This document shows, piece after piece, positions 1-4,434 of a stretch of DNA of 5,078 nt; positions within the stretch are counted from its first letter, which is position 1; the number at the start of each line of letters is the position of its first letter. The notes under the pieces are model-generated. The model ran no database searches, was not told the origin of the DNA, and was given only the letters and a program-made list of their open reading frames with translations. Source of the stretch: Phycisphaerales bacterium (lineage in GTDB: Bacteria > Planctomycetota > Phycisphaerae > SM23-33); NCBI GenBank assembly GCA_003485185.1, contig DNAS01000089.1:13773-18850 (forward strand), written 5' to 3'. The position numbers and the translations under genes are program-made.

Positions 1-464
1 TGGCCGCCGACGGCCATCGCCGCCATCACGCTCGCCAAGCCCGTGCGGTCGGCACCGTGGGCGCAGTGGATGAGGATGGGGCGCTCGGCCGTCTCGATCG
101 CGTCGGCCAGCGCCAGCAGCAGCGGGCGCGGCGGGAGGCGCATCGCCGAGAGCTTGAGGTTGACGTGGCGCAGGCGGAGTTGCTCGGCCAGCGCGACCTC
201 GGCCGGCCAGAAATCGCGCGAGCTCTCGCCGCGCAGGTTGAGGACGGTGCGCAGGCCGTAGCGCCGGGTCCAGCGGCGGAGCTGGCTGTCCGACGGCTGG
301 GCCGAGCGATACACCTGTCCCGGCACGACGGTGTGGAAGTTCCCGGAGAAGAAGCGGAGGTAGAGGTAGTACCCGCCGGCGGCGGCGACGGACAGCGCGA
401 TCACGATGCCGGCCAGAAGCCACGCGAGGCGGCTGCGCGAGGAGGTGTCGTTCCGGTCGGCCAT
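1..464 (-). CDS. Membrane-anchored protein tyrosine / dual-specificity phosphatase, C-terminus cut by window edge
   Basis: This reading frame on the minus strand starts at ATG 464-462 and runs off the left edge after 154 codons. Residues about 14-36 form one hydrophobic helix after a short charged N-terminus, so the protein is probably anchored in the inner membrane with the catalytic domain outside the cytoplasm; the topology is inferred. The segment VYRSAQPS (about 51-58) is typical of the start of bacterial DSP-like phosphatase domains. The decisive motif is HCAHGADRTG at about 133-142, the HCx5R signature of Cys-based phosphatases, with nucleophile Cys134 and phosphate-binding Arg140. The family removes phosphate from phosphotyrosine, other phosphoproteins or sometimes phosphoinositides; the substrate here is unknown. 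No strong Shine-Dalgarno sequence precedes the ATG, and the frame stays open for some codons upstream, so the start is probable rather than certain. It is divergent from the dksA-like gene. Confidence 0.88.
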   Translation of the reverse strand, partial: MADRNDTSSRSRLAWLLAGIVIALSVAAAGGYYLYLRFFSGNFHTVVPGQVYRSAQPSDSQLRRWTRRYGLRTVLNLRGESSRDFWPAEVALAEQLRLRHVNLKLSAMRLPPRPLLLALADAIETAERPILIHCAHGADRTGLASVMAAMAVGG

Positions 465-470
465 GCCAGC

Positions 471-498
471 AGGATAGCGGTTGTGAGGCGAAAAACAA
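471..498 (-). promoter_or_regulatory. Possible promoter of the phosphatase gene, very close to its start codon
   Basis: On the minus strand TTGTTT (498-493) and TATCCT (476-471) are separated by 16 bp, a plausible -35/-10 pair. The -10-like box ends only 6 bp before the ATG, so transcription from it would start at or near the start codon and give a leaderless or nearly leaderless mRNA. The -35 matches the consensus at only three positions. This is a pattern match without further support. Confidence 0.3.
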
Positions 499-614
499 GC
501 GGGCGGCGCGGGGGAAAATGGCGGGAAAACCGCGAACAAATGGCCCGCGAAATGCCGATAATTCCTGTTTGGGCAGGTGTCGGGGTAAAACGTGCGCAGC
601 AGGTTTTGCCGCGC

Positions 615-643
615 TTGACATCGGCGGCGCGAGTTTCTATACT
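615..643 (+). promoter_or_regulatory. Strong sigma70-type promoter for the dksA-like / lspA unit
   Basis: TTGACA at 615-620 is the exact -35 consensus. TATACT at 638-643 matches the -10 consensus at five of six positions, and the spacer is exactly 17 bp. Transcription should begin near 650, giving a leader of about 80 nt before the GTG start at 733. This is the clearest promoter in the window and is well placed to transcribe both downstream genes, which lie 4 bp apart. Confidence 0.8.
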
Positions 644-674
644 GCCCCGTTCTATCCCTGGGTACGCGGAGCGC

Positions 675-684
675 CAGGCGCCTG
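675..684. repeat. 10-bp perfect palindrome in the dksA-like leader
   Basis: CAGGCGCCTG reads the same on both strands and lies about 25 bp after the predicted transcription start. It could be an operator half or a small RNA hairpin, or simply chance in GC-rich DNA. No second copy was seen in this window. Confidence 0.2.
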
Positions 685-732
685 CAAGTGCCCGTGAACA
701 CGCACGGCAAGACAATAAGAGGTAGAAACATC

Positions 733-1452
733 GTGGCGAAAAAGGCAACGTCCCGGAAGTCCGCAGCCGGGAGCAAGACGGCGAAGAAGCCCACCCCGAG
801 CCGCGCGCGCAAGACGTCGGCGTCGCGCAAGGTGCCCGGAAAAGCCGCCCAAAAGACGGCGCAAAAACCCTCCAAAAAGCTACCCGCCAAGGCGGAAAAG
901 AGCGCGAAAAACGCGAAAAGTGTGTCTGTTATGAGGAAATCCCCCCTGTCCAAGGCCCAGTTGAAAGAGTTCGAGAAACTGCTGCTGGCGAAGCGGCGCG
1001 ACTTGGTCGGGGACATGAACGGCATCGAGGCGCAGGCGCTGCGGACCAACCGGCAGGACGGAAGCGGCGATCTGTCCAACATGCCGACCCACCCGGCCGA
1101 CATCGGCACCGACAACTTCGAGCAGGAATTCACCCTGGGACTGCTGGAGAGCGAACGGGCGCTGCTGAAGGAGATCGACGAGGCCCTGACCCGCATCAAG
1201 CAGGGCACGTTCGGCGTGTGCGTTGGAACCGGCAAGCCCATCAGCCAGCCGAGGTTGCGCGCACGGCCGTGGGCGAAGTACTGCATCGAATACGCCCGCA
1301 TGATCGAGAAGGGCCTGGTCCGCCCCGGCGAGGAAGAACCCGACTCGTTCGACGAGGACGAGGGCGACGAAGACGAGGCCGAAGCCGACGACGACCGCGC
1401 CCCCGAAGGCGATTCCGAGGGCGAAGTGGAGTTCCTCGACGACGAGGAATAG
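733..1452 (+). CDS. DksA/TraR-family regulator with degenerate zinc finger, basic N-terminal tail and acidic C-terminal tail
   Basis: This 239-residue protein has three parts. Residues 1-66 are a Lys/Ala/Ser-rich tail (21 basic, one acidic), resembling histone H1-like tails. Residues 67 to about 195 are the DksA/TraR core: a helical hairpin with HPAD at 120-123 at the expected coiled-coil tip, then GTFGVC and the finger region. Residues 200-239 are strongly acidic (25 of 40 Asp/Glu). In the finger, the usual C-x2-C-x17-C-x2-C is Cys163, Thr166, Cys184, Tyr187, so the second and fourth cysteines are lost and normal zinc binding is unlikely. Family members bind the RNA polymerase secondary channel and tune initiation, often with ppGpp; that role is inferred here. 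The start at GTG 733 is chosen for the AAGAGGT ribosome site at 717-723. A GTG at 688 would add 15 residues, and ATG 931 would leave only the core but lacks a clear ribosome site. Confidence 0.88.
   Translation: MAKKATSRKSAAGSKTAKKPTPSRARKTSASRKVPGKAAQKTAQKPSKKLPAKAEKSAKNAKSVSVMRKSPLSKAQLKEFEKLLLAKRRDLVGDMNGIEAQALRTNRQDGSGDLSNMPTHPADIGTDNFEQEFTLGLLESERALLKEIDEALTRIKQGTFGVCVGTGKPISQPRLRARPWAKYCIEYARMIEKGLVRPGEEEPDSFDEDEGDEDEAEADDDRAPEGDSEGEVEFLDDEE
1444..1449 (+). promoter_or_regulatory. Ribosome binding site deciding the lspA TTG start
   Basis: GAGGAA lies 7 bp before TTG 1457 and sits inside the final Glu codons of the dksA-like gene. It supports the unusual TTG start over in-frame GTG codons at 1550 and 1553, which lack such a site and fall inside the first membrane helix. 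The overlap suggests translational coupling of the two genes. Confidence 0.6.
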
Positions 1453-1456
1453 CCCC

Positions 1457-2152
1457 TTGCCATCTCAACACAAAGCCAAGGCAGAAAATGGGTTAGAGCC
1501 TGCCGCGGCCCCTGCGCAAGTCCCCTGTGCCTTCCGCCGTCCGGCGGCTGTGGTGACATTTCTCGTCGTGACCGTCGCGGCACTCGCGGCCGACCTAGCC
1601 AGCAAGCACGCCGTCTTCGAGGCGCTGCTCCGCGACCCGTCGATTCCGGAACGCATCGAGCGGCTGCGCAAGGTGTACGGGGCGGATCTCACCACACATG
1701 ACGCGCTGCGGCGGCTGCAGGTTCAGCAGCAAGTCGCGCCGGGAGTAGACTTTACGCTCTCCACAAACCGCGGCATCGTCTTCGGATGGTACATGCCGCC
1801 GTGGTCGGTTCTGATCGCCACCGTTTTGACCATCGGCCTGGTTGGGTATTTTTTCGCAACGTCCGACGCCCGTACCCGGACCGCGCACGTGGCGTTAGCC
1901 ATGATCCTGGCCGGAGCCCTCGGCAACCTCTACGACCGTATGTTCTCGGCCGTGGCCCTGCCCGGGATGGAACCTATCACCCAGGAAGTACGGGACTTTA
2001 TAGATTGCAGCCGCATCGAGATCGGCGGCGTGAACTATCCGTGGATCTTCAACGTGGCCGACGTCTGGCTGGTGGTCGGCGTGGCGCTGCTCGTGCTGTA
2101 CTGGTGGTTCGGCAGGCATCCCATCACGCCCCCCACACGGCGTGGGCACTGA
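1457..2152 (+). CDS. lspA: Lipoprotein signal peptidase (signal peptidase II), enlarged
   Basis: LspA is the inner-membrane aspartic peptidase that cuts the signal peptide from diacylglyceryl-modified prolipoproteins just before the lipidated cysteine. The predicted 231 residues carry the family landmarks in order: a first membrane helix at about 32-48; NRGIVF with Asn104, matching the conserved N-x-G-x-x-F segment; membrane helices at about 114-131 and 140-156; GNLYDR with catalytic Asp160; and FNVADVW with catalytic Asp202, followed by the last helix at about 203-220. The E. coli enzyme has 164 residues. The extra length is a 30-residue N-terminal extension, a charged insert of about 45 residues between helix 1 and the Asn104 segment, and a longer loop before the second aspartate. 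The start codon is TTG, 4 bp after the upstream stop, so the gene is almost certainly cotranscribed with the dksA-like gene. Confidence 0.95.
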   Translation: MPSQHKAKAENGLEPAAAPAQVPCAFRRPAAVVTFLVVTVAALAADLASKHAVFEALLRDPSIPERIERLRKVYGADLTTHDALRRLQVQQQVAPGVDFTLSTNRGIVFGWYMPPWSVLIATVLTIGLVGYFFATSDARTRTAHVALAMILAGALGNLYDRMFSAVALPGMEPITQEVRDFIDCSRIEIGGVNYPWIFNVADVWLVVGVALLVLYWWFGRHPITPPTRRGH

Positions 2153-2512
2153 TTCCCCATTCGCGTCTAAGTGATGCGCATTATCCCCCACCTGCCTGCT
2201 AAATCCTGACGCGACCTGCCTGTTGATTCTTCCTGTCTTCCAGTTGCATTCCCTTAGCTCGCTTGAACTTGTGCCTCACGACATTGTTTTTCCGGCCATG
2301 AAACTCCGCAACGGCACAGCCGGTGCAAGAAGGAGGGTGGAGCCTCGCAAACGGGATGCGGCGGACCTTCGCCTTGGTAGCTTGGTGGCAGCGGCAGTCC
2401 GGCGGGAAGTGTGCGATGGAGGGTTCCGGTAAAGTCTCATCCGGAAACCGCGTCTTCCCGCCGGCTGCTTTTTTGCGCGCATCGCGCGGCATGCGAACGT
2501 ACAATCCGCCGC
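2153..2512. other. 360-bp intergenic stretch without a supported gene
   Basis: This gap lies between lspA and the peptidase gene. It contains no RNA gene, terminator with a T-run, or insertion sequence that I recognise. ACCTGCCTG occurs twice, at 2190-2198 and 2214-2222. The longest candidate for a small gene is on the minus strand, ATG at 2492 to a stop at 2199, coding for 97 basic residues with four cysteines in its middle (CRC and CTGC). Its third codon positions look much less GC-rich than those of the neighbours and no family is recognisable, so I do not call it a gene. Only a weak 5-bp stem (CCCAC/GTGGG) sits at the end of lspA. Confidence 0.5.
2500..2505 (+). promoter_or_regulatory. 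-10-like box 7 bp before the peptidase start codon
   Basis: TACAAT matches the sigma70 -10 consensus at five of six positions and ends 7 bp before ATG 2513. No good -35 lies at normal spacing; TTGCGC at 2473-2478 would need a 21-bp spacer. No ribosome binding site precedes the ATG, so a leaderless mRNA is a consistent reading, though unproven. Confidence 0.35.
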
Positions 2513-3610
2513 ATGACGGATGGGCACAACACCCCGGCCGCGAGCGCGCGCCGCGCGGCGCGATGGCAACTGGCGGCGCATCTGGCCGACGCAGCCGCCA
2601 TCGGCCTGCTGGCGGCATGGACACATTGGGTGTTCCCGTGGCTGAATCGCACGTGGGGCATCCGCGCGACGGCGGCGCTGCCGCTGTGCCTCGTGGCGTA
2701 CGCGGCGATGATCTTCCCGCTGCGCTATCACATCGACTGCCGCCTGCGCGGGCGCGGCGCGCTCGGCGTGATGGACGTGATCCTCCCGCTCGCCTGGCGG
2801 CTGATTGGGCTCCAGTTGTTCATCCTCGGCGCGTATGTGGGACTGATGGCGCTCGCGACGCCGCCGCTGGCCTGGCCGGTGGGCGCGCTGGCTGCGGCGG
2901 TACTGGCGGCAGCCGTCTGGATGCTGCTGGCGCCTGCGCGCGGCTCGCCGCGCCCGCTGGACGCGCTGGCGACGGACGCGCCGGGCGGCGAACCGTTCGA
3001 CGCCCTGCGCGCGCTGGCGGCGGAGGCCGGGCTGCCCGGCCTGCGGCTGCGACTTCTGCCGCCCGACGAGCGCGGCGAGATGTTCGCGCTGGCGTATCGT
3101 CTTGCGGGCAAGCCGACCGTCCTGCTCGGGCGCGACCTGCCCGCGCGTCTCGACCCGGCTGAGCTGCGGGCGTGCTTCGCGCACGAGTTGGCGCACCTGC
3201 GCCTGCGCCACGCGATGTGGGACACCCTGTCGGCCTTGCCGACGTTTCTGCTGGCATTTCTGCTGGCCGGCGCGGCGCTCCTGCTGGACCCTGACGGAAA
3301 CTGGCACACCCATCTCGATCAGGCGTTTGCGCCGATCCTGCTGGCGCTTTGGCTGGCCGGCGCGGTCGCGCATCCGCTGCGTCTCTGGCTGAGCCGCGCG
3401 CAGGAGCGTCAGGCGTACCGATGGGCCCTGAAAGCGACGGGCGATCCGCGCGCGTTCCTGGCGGCCGTGCGAAAACTCGCCGGCGCGAATCTCGCCTCGC
3501 CCGCCCCGGCTGGCCTGCTCGAAAAGCTCCTCTACGAGACGCACCCGGCGCTGGCGGAAGTCGAATCGCTTGCAGCCGCCCATGACATCGCCCCCGGCGA
3601 TGCGGTATGA
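2513..3610 (+). CDS. Multi-pass membrane M48-family zinc metallopeptidase with altered active-site motif
   Basis: The predicted 365-residue protein has hydrophobic segments at about 20-41, 52-70, 87-112 and 116-137, then a soluble stretch with the peptidase motif, then two more at about 237-256 and 268-288. HELAH at 224-228 supplies two zinc-binding histidines and the catalytic Glu225. The third ligand is probably Glu298 in SRAQERQAYRWAL, which aligns with the M48 pattern SRxxExxAD; the final Asp is Tyr302 here. HPALAE at 344-349 matches the HPxxxER-like motif near the end of M48 domains, but the usual Arg is replaced by Val. M48 enzymes (HtpX, Ste24) cut membrane or misfolded proteins; the substrate here is unknown. 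ATG 2513 is preferred because the protein then begins just before the first helix; GTG 2411 in the same frame would add 34 residues without family support. The stop lies just upstream of, or overlaps, the next gene. Confidence 0.82.
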   Translation: MTDGHNTPAASARRAARWQLAAHLADAAAIGLLAAWTHWVFPWLNRTWGIRATAALPLCLVAYAAMIFPLRYHIDCRLRGRGALGVMDVILPLAWRLIGLQLFILGAYVGLMALATPPLAWPVGALAAAVLAAAVWMLLAPARGSPRPLDALATDAPGGEPFDALRALAAEAGLPGLRLRLLPPDERGEMFALAYRLAGKPTVLLGRDLPARLDPAELRACFAHELAHLRLRHAMWDTLSALPTFLLAFLLAGAALLLDPDGNWHTHLDQAFAPILLALWLAGAVAHPLRLWLSRAQERQAYRWALKATGDPRAFLAAVRKLAGANLASPAPAGLLEKLLYETHPALAEVESLAAAHDIAPGDAV

Positions 3611-3645
3611 TGGGCTTTTCCGCACGGCGCGGCAGTGAGCGACCC

Positions 3646-4107
3646 ATGACCCGAGACAAGACCAGACGGGTGAACGTGTTCCTGGCCGGGATCATCCAGG
3701 GCTCGAAGATCGAGCCCTCCATCCACGCGCAGGACTGGCGCGGGCCGATCCGCCAGGCCCTGGCCCGCCACGCGCCGCGCGCCGACGTCTACTGCCACTA
3801 CAGCGAGCACCCGGAGAGCATCACCTACGAGCTGCCGAAGATCCGCGAGGTCTTCGCCGAGGGCAACCGCCGGGCCGCCGCCTGCGACGTGCTCGTGGCG
3901 TACGTGCCCAGCGCGTCGATGGGCACTGCCGTCGAGATGCACGAGGCCGCCCGCCACGGCGCCGTCGTGCTCTCCATTACGCCGCTGAAGGCCAACTGGG
4001 TCATCCGTGCCTACAGCGACCGCATCTTCGAGACCGTCGAGCAGTTCGAGGCCTTCCTCGCCGCCGGCGAACTGGACGCGCTGCTGCGGGCGAAGAAGCG
4101 AATGTGA
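3646..4107 (+). CDS. Nucleoside 2-deoxyribosyltransferase-like protein
   Basis: The predicted 153-residue soluble protein fits the nucleoside 2-deoxyribosyltransferase-like fold. It opens with VFLAGIIQGS at about 10-19, the phosphate/nucleoside-binding first strand and loop of the family. CDVLVAYVP (about 83-91) is followed by SASMGTAVEM, in which Glu97 matches the nucleophile of the GTxxE motif of deoxyribosyltransferases. NWVIRAYSD and a C-terminal EQFEAFL helix complete the domain. Known members transfer deoxyribose between bases or hydrolyse nucleotides; this subgroup is usually left uncharacterised, so the substrate is unknown. The ATG at 3646 starts just before the domain. ATG codons at 3607 and 3610 are in frame and would add 13 or 12 residues; the first would overlap the peptidase stop as ATGA, suggesting coupling. 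Neither start has a strong ribosome binding site. The gene probably shares a transcript with the peptidase gene. Confidence 0.75.
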   Translation: MTRDKTRRVNVFLAGIIQGSKIEPSIHAQDWRGPIRQALARHAPRADVYCHYSEHPESITYELPKIREVFAEGNRRAAACDVLVAYVPSASMGTAVEMHEAARHGAVVLSITPLKANWVIRAYSDRIFETVEQFEAFLAAGELDALLRAKKRM

Positions 4108-4113
4108 TCAGAG

Positions 4114-4211
4114 GGGAAAGGCCGAAGGGAAAAGGCCGAAGCGGAAAGGATTGAGGTGTGAGGACTGAGGGGTAAATGATTTGAGATTTTTGATTTTGGA
4201 TTTTGGCTTTG
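4114..4211. repeat. Degenerate heptamer array, fourteen 7-bp units
   Basis: Starting at 4114 the sequence can be cut into fourteen consecutive 7-bp units in one register. The first eight (4114-4169) all end in AG, for example GCCGAAG (twice, 4121-4127 and 4135-4141), GGAAAAG and GACTGAG. The array then changes to units with an ATTT core (TGATTTG, AGATTTT, TGATTTT, GGATTTT at 4177-4204). The period stays constant while the unit sequence changes, which is unlike coding DNA or a simple microsatellite. Confidence 0.7.
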
Positions 4212-4276
4212 AGAGCGCCTGTCCCGGTGCCAGGAATGCGGAAAATCAAAAATCAAAATTCCAAAATCGAAAATGG
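4177..4276. repeat. AT-rich imperfect inverted repeat made of heptamers
   Basis: The left arm (about 4177-4207) consists of GATTTT-type heptamers. The right arm (4242-4276) consists of five heptamers of the form AAAWTNN, including AAAATCA twice (4242-4248, 4249-4255). The arms are roughly reverse complements, separated by about 35 bp of GC-richer sequence. A transcript from either strand could fold on itself. It could serve as a bidirectional terminator or a recombination-prone repeat; the function is unknown. Confidence 0.6.
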
Positions 4277-4305
4277 CGCAATGAGACCGATTGACCGTTT
4301 GACCG

Positions 4306-4333
4306 GGTCCCAGGTCCCTGGTCCCGAGTCCCG
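4306..4333. repeat. Four tandem copies of a 7-bp RGTCCCN unit
   Basis: GGTCCCA (4306-4312), GGTCCCT (4313-4319), GGTCCCG (4320-4326) and AGTCCCG (4327-4333) follow each other without gaps. It is preceded by three GACC copies at 8-bp spacing (about 4285-4304). The last base of each unit varies while RGTCCC is kept. Confidence 0.8.
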
Positions 4334-4348
4334 GAAAAAAAGTATCCC

Positions 4349-4414
4349 GGAACTGAGGAACCAGGAACCGGGCCCGCGCAGAGTCTTTTTCCGGGTTCCT
4401 AGTTCCTTAGTTCC
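4349..4414. repeat. 24-bp inverted repeat (hairpin) just upstream of rlmN
   Basis: The left arm 4349-4372 and right arm 4391-4414 are reverse complements at 21 of 24 positions, with an 18-bp loop. Each arm holds three GGAAC/GTTCC cores. On the left they are 8 and 7 bp apart, and on the right 7 and 8, so the arms mirror each other in spacing. A fourth GTTCC follows at 4417-4421. In RNA this would form a strong stem ending about 20 nt before the rlmN start codon. It lacks the U-run of a standard terminator and could instead affect rlmN translation or mRNA stability. Confidence 0.75.
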
Positions 4415-4434
4415 CGGTTCCTTTTGAGAGAATC

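Noticed and set aside
57..725. Long plus-strand open frame across the left end
   Set aside because: It is antisense to the phosphatase gene, whose minus-strand translation has a complete HCx5R motif, and it runs through the strong promoter at 615-643; its low-complexity Arg/Ala/Glu composition is typical of a GC-rich shadow frame.
2126..2140. Rho-independent terminator at the end of lspA
   Set aside because: The CCCAC/GTGGG stem is only 5 bp, lies within the coding sequence and is not followed by a T-run.
2153..2512. Structured RNA gene or tRNA in the lspA-peptidase gap
   Set aside because: I found no tRNA T-loop consensus, and no conserved core of RNase P, SRP RNA, tmRNA or a known riboswitch that I could recognise; a covariance-model search would be needed to exclude less obvious families.
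2276..3625. 449-codon minus-strand open frame
   Set aside because: It lies antisense to the peptidase gene and translates to Arg/Gln/Ala-rich low-complexity sequence; the plus strand carries HELAH and clear membrane helices.
4108..4434. CRISPR array or insertion sequence in the repeat-rich gap
   Set aside because: The repeats are only 7-8 bp units without spacers of constant length, and there is no transposase frame, terminal inverted repeat flanked by target duplication, or cas gene.
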